A stretch of 64,000 nt of DNA from NCBI GenBank assembly GCA_003389385.1, contig QQVM01000004.1, positions 248,001 through 312,000 on the forward strand, given 5' to 3'. The notes below the pieces were generated by a model. It was given only the letters and a program-made list of their open reading frames with translations. It ran no database searches and was not told the DNA's origin. Both the position numbers and the translations under genes were made by a program. The DNA is from Bacteroidota bacterium (GTDB taxonomy: Bacteria; Bacteroidota; Bacteroidia; AKYH767-A; 2013-40CM-41-45). Of this stretch, positions 53,193 through 62,654 are shown piece by piece (positions within the stretch are counted from its first letter, which is position 1; each line of letters begins with the position of its first letter).

Positions 53193-53786
53193 TCAGTTTT
53201 TTGACTTCGGTTTATTTTCGCTCCATCGGAATGTTTTCAGGTCGAAGCCAGCCAGTTCGAGCGCGCGATCCACCACTGTTGATGCAAGTTCTTCAAAGTC
53301 AATTGGCTTTGAATAGAAAGATGGAGATGCGGGGCAAATTATTCCACCGGCCTGGGTAACGATTTTCATGTTGTTTATGTGCACAAGGCTGTAGGGAGTG
53401 TCTCTGAGCACAATGATTAATCGTCTTCTTTCTTTCAGCATCACATCGGCCGCTCTGGTGATGAGATCATTTGAAATTCCCGCAGCTATTCGTGCGAGTG
53501 TTCCCATCGAGCAAGGGCAAATAATCATGCTTGCAAATTTAGCTGAGCCACTCGCGAAGGGGGCGAAAAAATCATTCTTTTCATACACTTTGATCTCATA
53601 TTTCTCAAAGTCCCTGTTTCCAAGCTCGTATTCCCAAACGTCCCGTGCATTGTCAGACATCACAAGGCCGGCATCCTCAATTTGATTACGAATCGTCCTC
53701 AACTTATCAAGCAGAACTTTTGTATAGATGGCTCCGCTTGCTCCGGTGGAAGCAATTACAACTTTTTGTTTTGATTGAGCTGACAT
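53193..53786 (-). CDS. ubiX: Flavin prenyltransferase UbiX
   Basis: A 197-residue enzyme that joins dimethylallyl phosphate to reduced FMN to make the prenylated flavin used by UbiD-type decarboxylases. I use ATG 53786 (MSAQSKQKVVIASTGASGAI); the ORF-track start is upstream. The FMN-binding ASTGASGAIYTKVLLDKL, the IICPCSMGTLARIAAGISND loop and the RDTPYSLVHINNM segment match the family. No ubiD lies in the window. It is 42 bases after vanZ and may share the sprA-gcvH-vanZ transcript. Confidence 0.93.
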   Translation of the reverse strand: MSAQSKQKVVIASTGASGAIYTKVLLDKLRTIRNQIEDAGLVMSDNARDVWEYELGNRDFEKYEIKVYEKNDFFAPFASGSAKFASMIICPCSMGTLARIAAGISNDLITRAADVMLKERRRLIIVLRDTPYSLVHINNMKIVTQAGGIICPASPSFYSKPIDFEELASTVVDRALELAGFDLKTFRWSENKPKSKN

Positions 53787-53828
53787 GTTTATTAGAGGGG
53801 ATAGGAGCAATTAGTATCAATGCAAAAT

Positions 53829-54221
53829 TCAGGATTTCTCTTTTCTCCGGCCTGTAAGATAACGAATGTAAATGAGCATACCCAGCCATGCACCGATTGC
53901 GTTGGCAGCTGCATCACGGATGTCTCCGCTTCGGTTTATAAATACGCTGTACTGTAAATATTCAATCAGGGCACCATATATTGAACTGATCAGGACAGAC
54001 CAGAAAAATGCTCTGGAGCTGATGCCTGCAAATGCGGGATCAATCGTGACGCTTCTGTAAATGAATACTGAAAGTATCCCGAACACTATCAGGTGAACAA
54101 TCTTATCGGGCCTGAGCCATTCAAGGAATGAAAGTTTCGGAATATTGTTTCCGGGTATGGCGCAGATGACAAATATTACCGCTGCCCAAAGTAAAAGTGG
54201 AAGATGAAGCCGGCGGAACAT
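53829..54221 (-). CDS. VanZ-family membrane protein
   Basis: A 130-residue inner-membrane protein with four helices. Family marks are LSFLEWLRPDKIVHLIVFGI between helices 1 and 2, and the later YGALIEYLQYSVFINRSGDI followed by DAAANAIGAWLGML. VanZ proteins lower teicoplanin sensitivity in some hosts, but in Bacteroidota the general role is unknown. It lies 11 bases after gcvH in the order ruvA-sprA-gcvH-vanZ common to this phylum. Confidence 0.9.
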   Translation of the reverse strand: MFRRLHLPLLLWAAVIFVICAIPGNNIPKLSFLEWLRPDKIVHLIVFGILSVFIYRSVTIDPAFAGISSRAFFWSVLISSIYGALIEYLQYSVFINRSGDIRDAAANAIGAWLGMLIYIRYLTGRRKEKS

Positions 54222-54232
54222 TTTGTAATCTA

Positions 54233-54613
54233 TCAGCCTCCGACCATGGCGCGATAATCTGCCGCGCTCATCAGGTCATTGACCTGAGATGCATCACTCA
54301 TTTTAACCCGGATCATCCAACCCTCATTATAAGGATCTCTGTTAACAGTTTCAGGATTTTTCTCAAGGGCCTTATTGAACTGCGAAACAGTACCGCTTAA
54401 GGGCATGAAAAGATCGGAAACAGTTTTTACCGCTTCCACGGTGCCGAACACTGCATCCTTGTCCAGTGTTTCTCCTTCAGTTTCAATTTCAACAAATACG
54501 ATATCACCCAATTCGCTTTGCGCGAAATCAGTGATGCCGATTACGGCTTCATTGCCTTCCACACGAACCCATTCATGGTCCTTGGTGTACTTTAAATTAT
54601 CCGGAAAATTCAT
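54233..54613 (-). CDS. gcvH: Glycine cleavage system H protein
   Basis: A 126-residue lipoyl carrier of the glycine cleavage system. The sequence begins [20 protein letters not shown] and the lipoylated lysine lies in [18 protein letters not shown] (about Lys63). Length is normal. It shuttles the aminomethyl group between P, T and L proteins; those genes are not in the window. Its place directly after sprA is a conserved accident of order rather than evidence of a secretion role. Two palindromes lie 45 bases upstream. Confidence 0.96.
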   Translation of the reverse strand: MNFPDNLKYTKDHEWVRVEGNEAVIGITDFAQSELGDIVFVEIETEGETLDKDAVFGTVEAVKTVSDLFMPLSGTVSQFNKALEKNPETVNRDPYNEGWMIRVKMSDASQVNDLMSAADYRAMVGG

Positions 54614-54658
54614 GTTAGTTAGTTATGTTGTGTGAATAAATTAATCTTTCATTAATCA

Positions 54659-54682
54659 GGTATATACCAGATGGTATATACC
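54659..54682. promoter_or_regulatory. Tandem GGTATATACC palindromes between sprA and gcvH
   Basis: Two identical 10-base perfect palindromes, GGTATATACC at 54659-54668 and 54673-54682, are separated by AGAT. Each is self-complementary and the two also pair with each other as a 10-bp hairpin with a 4-base loop. They end three bases from the sprA stop and 45 bases before gcvH. No U tract follows, so an RNA-processing hairpin or a two-site operator are both possible. Confidence 0.55.
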
Positions 54683-54685
54683 GGC

Positions 54686-57600
54686 TTATTGTGCAAGTGT
54701 GAATCGGATTGCGATTCCGGCATTAGTATTGGATGTCGGATAGCTCGAAGATACAAACGGATTGTTTGATGTGAAATCGTAGAACAGGCGAATGTTGAAC
54801 CGGTCGCTGACAGGATAGTCGGCTGAGAGCTTCACACCAAGTGTCGTCGTTCCTGAACTAGGCTGGTTTGTATTCTCAACCAGTTTCCTCAGGATTGTCG
54901 TATTCTTTCTCACGTTGAAATCTGCCCTGACATTCAGGTCGTTTTGCAATTTTTTGTTTCCGCCAATGGTGAAAGGGAATTTCACTCTTTTAAATTTATA
55001 CCCCAGGCCAATCACATATTCTGTGCCTCTCACTTCTGTCACTTGTATATTGGAGTAGGCGAGAGTGATGCTGCGATCCCGTTTAATTTCGAATCTTGTC
55101 TGTAATGAGTTCTTCCATCCGATATCTATTCCGATGAGCGGAGCAAGCTGTTCAGCCACAGTAATCTGCTGGATTTCATATATAGGAATGAAATTTCCTG
55201 CAGTATCACGTTTGATCGGATAATTATTAAATTCCTCATACAGCAAGTTCTGATTGAAAGTGTTAATGCTGTATGTCGAACGGTATCCGTGAGATAGACT
55301 GAATGACTGCAACAATTTCTGGAAAGCTTTTACACGTGAAAGTCCGTCGTAAGTCACACGCCAGTTCGGTTTTGGTATTTTCGGGAAGCGGTCAACAATT
55401 TTTCCGTCTGGATCTTTTCCTGAATAAGCTGATAGGAAAGCGTAGGTGAGGACCTCTTGCTGAGACCTGCCATAACCGTTTCTGAATCCGGCAGTGTCAA
55501 CTCCCGCAGGAGAGTTTGGATTCATATCAGCCAGGATTGATGAGAAATCTCCGAGATTGTCTTTGAATGACTGGAAGTTTTCATTGCTGAAATCTTTGGC
55601 GTCTTTTACGAAGTGCGTATTCCAGGTCAGATAGGAGATTGAGAAGTTTCCGGATTCTGTGGGGCTGTATGACCTGAACACTCCATCCGAACCGAAGCGG
55701 AAGTATTCATTATGTGTCCTGGTGAAATTTCTATTTCCTGTGAGTTCGATTTTGAAGCTGCGGATTGGTTCAATGTTGATTCTTGCATTGAAATTTTTAA
55801 GCTCCGTTGTCGTGAAGAATGAATTGAGTGTAGTATCAGTCGTCAACCAATTGTACTTAATGGCATCGGGCCTGGGATCTTTTTGCGAACCGAATAAGAA
55901 GCCCAGTCCTGGTGCTCCGGCACCACCGTCGAAATTCCAGTCCTGCCCGAACCAATCAGGTGTTCCCCTGAATCCGGGAAGCATGGTTCCGCGCGTTTCA
56001 CTCCAGGTGAATGATGCTGTCTTTACCATCATCATTGTCTTCAGTACATTTTTCAATGCAGGCTCAAGTGGACTGGGTTTCTTGACCTTAGTAGTGTCTT
56101 TGGGTGCGTTCGGGTCAATCGGCGCTTTCAACTTTGGATTTTTCGCTTCTTCTCTTCCACGTGGTTGAGAGGAAGCATTTAACTTCTTCAGATACGGAAT
56201 CTTGTTGTACAAAGTGGTGAATGTGAGGTTGCCGTTAAATTGAATGGTCCTTGAATTTTGAATGTTGTTTGCCCAGGGATTCGCTTTTAATTGATCATCG
56301 ATTGTATCCCTATAAAGCGGTGATGCCTGCCAGCTGTAATCACCTCCGTAACGTACGTTTCCGTTCATCCAGTCCAATGCAGGGATCTTACTGAGCGGCA
56401 CATTGTAAGTGATGTTGGCAGCATGGTTGTAACGTGTGAGTCGTCCCAGACGGTAGAGGTTTTGGCGAATAGAATCCCTCTCTTCACGAGTATCAATCCT
56501 TCCTGTTGGCTCGTCAATTGTTGCATTAGCAGTCGCATTGAAGTCGAGTTTCAGCGCCTTGGTGAAGTCCCAGTTGAGTCCGTAGTTTCGGGTTGTAGTA
56601 TAAGTCTTTACAAAGGTCGGGTCGATTTTAAACTTCAGGCCTGTATTGTTTCTCAGCTGGGATTCAGCATAAGTACGGTCTATTGAAGTTCTGAAATTCA
56701 ATCCGCTTGGGACGGGATTAAAGTTAAAATCTTTGATCAGCTTCATCCACTTCCCCTTGAAAGCGGAGGATTTTTCAAATGGAGTGATAGGCTTTGATGA
56801 GCTGTTGTAATTGTAACCGAGAATTCCCTGATAAGTCTTTGCAAGGCTGTATTCAATGTTATAATTGCGCTTGTATTGCTCTGTATAGATGTAAGAAAGG
56901 TTTACATTCTCAATGTCGTAAATCCGGCTCTTGGTGTTTCCTCCGGTTTTGGTTTTTCTGACGTTTGTGAAATTGAGACTTTTTCTCTGAGTATAATCCT
57001 GAACTTGTTTCTGAACAGAGTCTCTAATTTCGGAATTTGGTGCGGCATCCAGAGCCTTGTTCAATTTCACGTCCGGGTCAAGAGGATTGTACTGCGGGTT
57101 GATGAATTCTTCTCCGTATCCGAAATACATGGGTATTTTAATTCCTGTTTTTTCAGGAAGGAATTTTCCAAGTTCAAGTGTTGTGGAAAGGTCGTAGGAA
57201 GCTTTGTTTTCTTTGTCACGTTCGCTCACTCTTTGCTCGATGCTTCCCCAGCCAGCAGTGCTGCGGTTTCCTACAATTGTAAATGTTCCCAGGTCGGCAA
57301 GTTTGGTTGTTACTCGTGCGGTGGCAGCCCATCCTCCGTCCTGATCGAAATCAGACATGCGCAATTCATTCACCCAGATTTCAGCGCAGATTTTCGGGCC
57401 ATCACCGCCGGGATCTTTCGGATTTCTGATCCCGATCATGATGGATCTTACACTGGCAAGGTTTGGTGTTCCTTTGATGATGATAGTTCTGTTTCCATCC
57501 ACCACACGGAATGGGGTAAGCAGAGTGACAGAAGGATTGAACTGAATCGCGTTGTTACGTATAAGCTTCGCATCGACAATTCGCTCCAGGTCAATTTCCA

Positions 57601-60600
57601 TGTTGTTCCCTTCGGGCCAGATCTCATCAGGCGATGTGGCTCCCCAGCGTGTGATCTCGATAGGAATTTCATATTCGTAGTAGTTGTCATTGAAATCACT
57701 TCCCAGACGCACAAACACATTCAGGTCGCCATTGCGGAGGTTGTCAGTTTGGCCGCCTGACTCGGCATGGATAAACATCTTGAGTTTCTTGTACGACCGT
57801 AAGTCTACCTGGGTGTTTTTGTAAGCTGCACGCGCGTCTCCGTCGGCCAGATCGCAGACTCTAAGCACGAGTGACTGTTCGTTGAGAGTGGAAAGCTGTG
57901 TGGTGGATATGTCCCTTTCTTTCTCAATGCCCGGAGGAAGTACATAAGGTACGGGCTGGCGACTTCCGTTTTCTTCAATGCTCACGGAGGCGATGTCGAA
58001 TCTTGTTCCACCCGGCACTTCAGGTGTCGGGCTGTATTCGCCAGGTTGCAAGAGTGAAAAGTTGTACCTGCGCCATTCGCCTCTGAGGAATTCCAGTTTT
58101 GCAAAGCGGCAAATAACCGGCGCACGGAAGTTTTTCATGAACATCCGCACGAAACGGATGTTTTGCAGATCAACTTCACCGATTGTCTTGTCCGGAGTTC
58201 TTACTGGAATTTTAAACTGATACCACTTTACCGAACCAGTTGTGTTGTTTGCAAATCTCACCGAAGATTCGATCATGTCAGTGATGTAATTTTGTCCGAC
58301 AATCATGGCGGATGGGTTCAGTGCGATCTTATACTGGAAATAGTTTTCACCTATATCCATGTTGTTATCTCGGTTGATGTCTTCAGCGTCAGGAAGCGTG
58401 GTTGCTGTCGACTGCACCCCGTCAATGGTTCCGTTGGCAGGTGAATTACCCTGGTGACCGTTGTACAGTTTGTATCTGTCGAGAGGGCCCACATTGTTGG
58501 TAGAGTATGCAGGGTTGAGAAAATATGCGTAATTGTCGTTTGAGGGGTCATTGAAAGCTGCATTGTAAGCCACGGAGCCTGTAGAGTAAAGGCTCGCGAT
58601 TTTAGCCAGGTAACGGCTTTGGAAAAATGCTCTTTCATCTGTATCATTCAAGCCATCGAGCCCTACGTCCTGAGCAGTTCTGCTATCGGGATCATTGTCA
58701 AAAGCATTCACTATTGACTGTTCGATGGGATAGCGTCCCCATGCAGAAGTTCCGGTAGTGTAGTTATTCGTGGCGGCAGGAAGTCCGTTCTCAAAACTTT
58801 TACGTCCGTCTTTCAGGATATCTTCAGAGATACTTCCGAGGTTAAAATAAAGTTCACCGCCTGAACCATCGTTGAGGGTTCCGTCGGCAAATGGATCCAT
58901 CATCCAGAACTGAATAAACTCGATGTTGCTCGCTTCAAAATCGTTCGTTTCAATCTTGCGCATGATACCGCCCCATCTTGATTCAGGAGAATTTAAAAGC
59001 CCGTTGACATCAATACCGGCAGAAATTCCTGTTACAGGGTCTACATCAAAGTTATACGGGCCTCTTTCATTCGGATAGTACGCAAAGTTCATACAGGTGA
59101 TGGTCTGTGGACCGTTTGGTTGCGACTTATTAGGGAAAATTTCTGATTGTGGAATTTCCCGAACGAAGTTGTTGCTCATGTCATCATCGTCGATATCCGG
59201 AGGAGTGATACCCGATTGATTTCTCTGGAATAAGGGGTCGACATAATACCAAGCGGCTCTTGCCCTGTTGAATCCTGAGATGAGACTGTCATTGTACTGT
59301 GCTTCAGGGAACATTCCCGGATCTGTCTGTCCCTGCGGAACACTTGCGAGAAACCAGCTGCCAGGATTTTTCATGTCAAGGGGAGTGATGGCACCCTCGA
59401 AATCGTCTACGTATGATGTTCCTTCTTTTCCCACAGCACGAGAGTGCCCCGGGAACATTTTAGCAACTTCCGCGCTGACAGAAATTGAAGAAGTTTCTTT
59501 GGAGTTGTAAAGCGGTAGCTTGTCAATCAATTTGGTGATGAACCTCGAATCAGTGCGGTAATTTCCATCCACGCCAAGCATTGTGTTGGCAATAGGTTCG
59601 TCGCCGATGTTTACTTTTTGTGTCAAAGGTTTCTCTGTCAGTCGAAGTACTGTACCGCCCACCTGCAGGTCGCGGTGAAAGACATAATCGAACCTGCTGC
59701 CGATCATGGTTTTGGTTTGCAGGTTGAAAAGCGATGAGCTTTCGAGCGAGATGCTGATAGGAGTGTTTGATTTTAGAACTCCTTCGTTGATGATTTTAAC
59801 TCTTCCGAGAGTGTAGTCCACTGTATAATCAACGTTTTCTCGAAGCACATTCCCGCCTGCAGTAACTTTTACTGAACCCTGTGGTACATTCACGGCATTC
59901 AAAGGAATGTCAGAACCTGAAGAGCTTTGATAAGATCCCCTCATAGAGAACTTGTTTTTCTCTGGCTGCTGCTGGGCTGCTGTTTTAGTCGAATCATACA
60001 ACGCATCGTATGCATAACGGTTGGCTAATGCCTGATCTCCGCAGAATTGACCTCTCAGGTAACTTCCGAAGGGCTCTCGAACAGGGAAAATGATTCTGCC
60101 AGTTTGCGCATTGATGGTTACTCCGTTTACAAAGTCGAAAAGACCGTCAGGTTGAGGATCATTGTTTGTGTTCAGATCATCGAGATTGAAGAGTCTGATA
60201 AGGGGAATACCCTGCACATCTGAGCAACCGTCAGGAATGTAATTGATATTGCCTCCGATTCTGTCGTCCTGATAGAGGATGTCGAGGCGAAAATCTTTCT
60301 GGGCGATGTTGAAGCCGTTCAGGGAATAGATGTTTTTCATCATCAGGTCCCAGGTATAAAACTTCGGTGTGAAATTGGTGCTACGGATCAGCTTTACGAA
60401 GAGAGCGTCAGAACCCTGTACGCCGGCACCCGAACTCAGTTCTCCTACACGGTGAACTCTTCCTCCGATTGTATATTCATAGGCGACTGCGAGCACCTGG
60501 TTAGGTTCGAGTGTTGTGTTGAGTGAAATGTATCCGAGGCGTGCATTCAGTGTGTATTCATTGGGCTGAAGCAGGCGTGCGTTTTCAACCGTTTCGAAGT

Positions 60601-61909
60601 TTCTTGTGCGAGTGAATCCGCTTGAAGCAAGCGGGTCAAGCACTGTGCTGGCATTTGCAATCTGCCTCAGGCTGGATGTAGGGATCGCTCCATACAGAAG
60701 GTTGTTCGAAGAATCCGAAGGCTCAACCTGATTGAAAGGAAAATTATTGTTGAGAAGTGTGGTAGTCGTGTCGAAATTGTATTCGCCAAGATCCGCGAAG
60801 GCTACGATGTTTCTGTTCTGATTGTTTTGAGAAGATACAAATGACCTTGAAGTGATCCATACCTCAATTCTGGTGATGTTCACTGAGGTTCCGATACGGT
60901 TCAGGTCGCGCAGGTTGTTATCGTAAGTGTCTTTGAAATACTGGCCGATGAAGAAGTGGCGGTTCGACTCGTACTGGTCGGCTTTGACTTCAAAATTGAC
61001 AGTCTGGGCGCCGCCCTGTACATCAATGGTTTTAGATTCGCCTTTCTGTTGGGAGAATACGCTTGTCACGGTCATTCTTCCGAATTGCAACTGCGTTTTG
61101 ATACCGAACAGACTTTGTGAGCCCTGGATCAACTGAGAGTTGAGCGGAAGTTGAACGTTTCCGGCTTCGATCTTTTTGATGATGTCATCTTCATAACCGG
61201 TATATTCCAGCTTCATTTTGTTTTCGAAATCGAAAGTGGCTTCTGTGTTATAGTTCGTGGTGAGTTTCATCTTGTCACCGATGTTAGCGATGACATTCAT
61301 CTGAATCCTCTGGTCAAAATCAAAAGTGGTCACTTTGCGTTGCTTTTCAGGCAATGCAGGATTTTGGTTTTTTGCAATATTCACTCCGAAGCTGAGTTCA
61401 GCAGAGCCTTGCGGGCGTATGTCGATTGTGTTGCCTCCGAAAATACGGTCAAAGGCAACGCTGTTTACTGTGATTTTCGGTGCGAAAGCTTTCTTGCTCA
61501 GTTTATCATCCTCTGTTGCCCTTTGCTTCCAGTAGTCCTGTGTACTTTTTGAAAATTCTCTTTCAATGAATTCATCAAAACTCAGATACGAAGGATTTCT
61601 GTAAAACATCTGTCCGATGTTTTCTTCGATGTTGTATCTGTTATTGTCAGTATCGTACTCTACTTTGGTTTCAATGTTGGAAGGGTCTCCTAGGTAAAGC
61701 GGGTTGCCTGATGGAGGTGAGGAGTAGGGATCTGCAATCCTGTCTTTGAATGGATACGGGAGCTCGCTTGTGTCTGCATCTGATTCAAATGCCCGGTATT
61801 CAGCAAAAGATGCCGATGAATACATCGGTGGCATTTCGGCAGCCCAAACAACACCTAAAACAGACAATACACTTCCTATCCCGAAAAAATAGACTTTTAA
61901 ATTCTTCAA
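54686..61909 (-). CDS. sprA: T9SS outer-membrane translocon protein SprA (Sov)
   Basis: A 2407-residue giant outer-membrane protein, the pore of the type IX secretion system and needed for gliding in species that glide. The N-terminal SprA domain is plain: FGGNTIDIRPQGSAELSFG, TTFDFDQRIQMNVIANIGDK and LQFGRMTVTSVFSQQKGES. Repeated segments such as VDYTVDYTLGRVKIINEG and a C-terminal barrel strand (NAGIAIRFTLAQ) follow. The length matches known SprA. The start is TTG at 61909; an in-frame TAG lies two codons upstream, and the TTG opens a signal peptide (MKNLKVYFFGIGSVLSVLGV, cleaved near VWA). The next Met would remove the signal. ruvA lies 110 bases upstream, gcvH downstream. Confidence 0.96.
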   Translation of the reverse strand: MKNLKVYFFGIGSVLSVLGVVWAAEMPPMYSSASFAEYRAFESDADTSELPYPFKDRIADPYSSPPSGNPLYLGDPSNIETKVEYDTDNNRYNIEENIGQMFYRNPSYLSFDEFIEREFSKSTQDYWKQRATEDDKLSKKAFAPKITVNSVAFDRIFGGNTIDIRPQGSAELSFGVNIAKNQNPALPEKQRKVTTFDFDQRIQMNVIANIGDKMKLTTNYNTEATFDFENKMKLEYTGYEDDIIKKIEAGNVQLPLNSQLIQGSQSLFGIKTQLQFGRMTVTSVFSQQKGESKTIDVQGGAQTVNFEVKADQYESNRHFFIGQYFKDTYDNNLRDLNRIGTSVNITRIEVWITSRSFVSSQNNQNRNIVAFADLGEYNFDTTTTLLNNNFPFNQVEPSDSSNNLLYGAIPTSSLRQIANASTVLDPLASSGFTRTRNFETVENARLLQPNEYTLNARLGYISLNTTLEPNQVLAVAYEYTIGGRVHRVGELSSGAGVQGSDALFVKLIRSTNFTPKFYTWDLMMKNIYSLNGFNIAQKDFRLDILYQDDRIGGNINYIPDGCSDVQGIPLIRLFNLDDLNTNNDPQPDGLFDFVNGVTINAQTGRIIFPVREPFGSYLRGQFCGDQALANRYAYDALYDSTKTAAQQQPEKNKFSMRGSYQSSSGSDIPLNAVNVPQGSVKVTAGGNVLRENVDYTVDYTLGRVKIINEGVLKSNTPISISLESSSLFNLQTKTMIGSRFDYVFHRDLQVGGTVLRLTEKPLTQKVNIGDEPIANTMLGVDGNYRTDSRFITKLIDKLPLYNSKETSSISVSAEVAKMFPGHSRAVGKEGTSYVDDFEGAITPLDMKNPGSWFLASVPQGQTDPGMFPEAQYNDSLISGFNRARAAWYYVDPLFQRNQSGITPPDIDDDDMSNNFVREIPQSEIFPNKSQPNGPQTITCMNFAYYPNERGPYNFDVDPVTGISAGIDVNGLLNSPESRWGGIMRKIETNDFEASNIEFIQFWMMDPFADGTLNDGSGGELYFNLGSISEDILKDGRKSFENGLPAATNNYTTGTSAWGRYPIEQSIVNAFDNDPDSRTAQDVGLDGLNDTDERAFFQSRYLAKIASLYSTGSVAYNAAFNDPSNDNYAYFLNPAYSTNNVGPLDRYKLYNGHQGNSPANGTIDGVQSTATTLPDAEDINRDNNMDIGENYFQYKIALNPSAMIVGQNYITDMIESSVRFANNTTGSVKWYQFKIPVRTPDKTIGEVDLQNIRFVRMFMKNFRAPVICRFAKLEFLRGEWRRYNFSLLQPGEYSPTPEVPGGTRFDIASVSIEENGSRQPVPYVLPPGIEKERDISTTQLSTLNEQSLVLRVCDLADGDARAAYKNTQVDLRSYKKLKMFIHAESGGQTDNLRNGDLNVFVRLGSDFNDNYYEYEIPIEITRWGATSPDEIWPEGNNMEIDLERIVDAKLIRNNAIQFNPSVTLLTPFRVVDGNRTIIIKGTPNLASVRSIMIGIRNPKDPGGDGPKICAEIWVNELRMSDFDQDGGWAATARVTTKLADLGTFTIVGNRSTAGWGSIEQRVSERDKENKASYDLSTTLELGKFLPEKTGIKIPMYFGYGEEFINPQYNPLDPDVKLNKALDAAPNSEIRDSVQKQVQDYTQRKSLNFTNVRKTKTGGNTKSRIYDIENVNLSYIYTEQYKRNYNIEYSLAKTYQGILGYNYNSSSKPITPFEKSSAFKGKWMKLIKDFNFNPVPSGLNFRTSIDRTYAESQLRNNTGLKFKIDPTFVKTYTTTRNYGLNWDFTKALKLDFNATANATIDEPTGRIDTREERDSIRQNLYRLGRLTRYNHAANITYNVPLSKIPALDWMNGNVRYGGDYSWQASPLYRDTIDDQLKANPWANNIQNSRTIQFNGNLTFTTLYNKIPYLKKLNASSQPRGREEAKNPKLKAPIDPNAPKDTTKVKKPSPLEPALKNVLKTMMMVKTASFTWSETRGTMLPGFRGTPDWFGQDWNFDGGAGAPGLGFLFGSQKDPRPDAIKYNWLTTDTTLNSFFTTTELKNFNARINIEPIRSFKIELTGNRNFTRTHNEYFRFGSDGVFRSYSPTESGNFSISYLTWNTHFVKDAKDFSNENFQSFKDNLGDFSSILADMNPNSPAGVDTAGFRNGYGRSQQEVLTYAFLSAYSGKDPDGKIVDRFPKIPKPNWRVTYDGLSRVKAFQKLLQSFSLSHGYRSTYSINTFNQNLLYEEFNNYPIKRDTAGNFIPIYEIQQITVAEQLAPLIGIDIGWKNSLQTRFEIKRDRSITLAYSNIQVTEVRGTEYVIGLGYKFKRVKFPFTIGGNKKLQNDLNVRADFNVRKNTTILRKLVENTNQPSSGTTTLGVKLSADYPVSDRFNIRLFYDFTSNNPFVSSSYPTSNTNAGIAIRFTLAQ

Positions 61910-62019
61910 GGCCTTCTAATATTTTGAACAGCAATAATTTGGGTATAGGTTTCCCCGATATTGGCGATTTTTAAGAAGCCATAAAAATACTTTTTTTCGG
62001 ATAATATCCGCCAAAGGAA

Positions 62020-62595
62020 TCAAAGCGCCTTGAGCGCTTTTTTAATAAGGTCTTCCACATCAGCTGAAGGGCTGGTTTTCAAAAGATTATCAAGTGTTTT
62101 GTCCACTGTCTGCTTATTGAAACCCAGGGTAAGGAGAGCTGCCATCGCTTCTTCCTTGATTTTTGGAGCAGCCGGCAGCCCGGAAGAAATGCCTTCTTTT
62201 TTCAACTTACTCTTCAATTCCAAGATCACTCGTTGCGCTGTTTTTTCTCCGATTCCTTTGATGTTTTTAAGTTGCAATGAGTCGTCACGAAGAATACAAC
62301 TTTCTATCTCCTGCACATCCATGGAGGATAGCATCATTCTGGCAGTATTGCATCCGATACCTGAAACTGAAATCAGCAGACGAAACAATTTTCTTTCTTC
62401 TTCATCCGCGAAGCCATACAACGTATGAGAGTCTTCGCTTATTTGAAGATGAGTGTAAATCCTGATGTTTTCCTGATCCGGGATTTTTGAAAATGTGTTG
62501 AGTGAAATATGCACAAAGTATCCTACTCCTGCGCATTCCACAATGAGGCAGGTGGGATTTTTCTCAAGCAGCCGACCGTTCAGGTGATTGATCAT
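62020..62595 (-). CDS. ruvA: Holliday junction DNA helicase subunit RuvA
   Basis: A 191-residue protein that binds Holliday junctions and loads RuvB. Domain I begins MINHLNGRLLEKNPTCLIVE. Domain II has the two helix-hairpin-helix motifs (LLISVSGIGCNTARMMLSSM and LKNIKGIGEKTAQRVILELK). A short domain III follows (about 145-191, EEAMAALLTLGFNKQTVDKT), the part that contacts RuvB. Length is standard. It precedes sprA as in many Bacteroidota and is separate from ruvB at 49.9 kb. Confidence 0.95.
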   Translation of the reverse strand: MINHLNGRLLEKNPTCLIVECAGVGYFVHISLNTFSKIPDQENIRIYTHLQISEDSHTLYGFADEEERKLFRLLISVSGIGCNTARMMLSSMDVQEIESCILRDDSLQLKNIKGIGEKTAQRVILELKSKLKKEGISSGLPAAPKIKEEAMAALLTLGFNKQTVDKTLDNLLKTSPSADVEDLIKKALKAL

Positions 62596-62654
62596 GCATG
62601 TAAAGAAAATTAAAATTTCCGCATGTCTACAGTTAAGCCTGGAAAGTTTTCAGC

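Noticed and set aside
61998-62010. CGGATAATATCCG palindrome between ruvA and sprA
   Set aside because: A 13-base dyad with no T run and no second copy seen; no support for a role.
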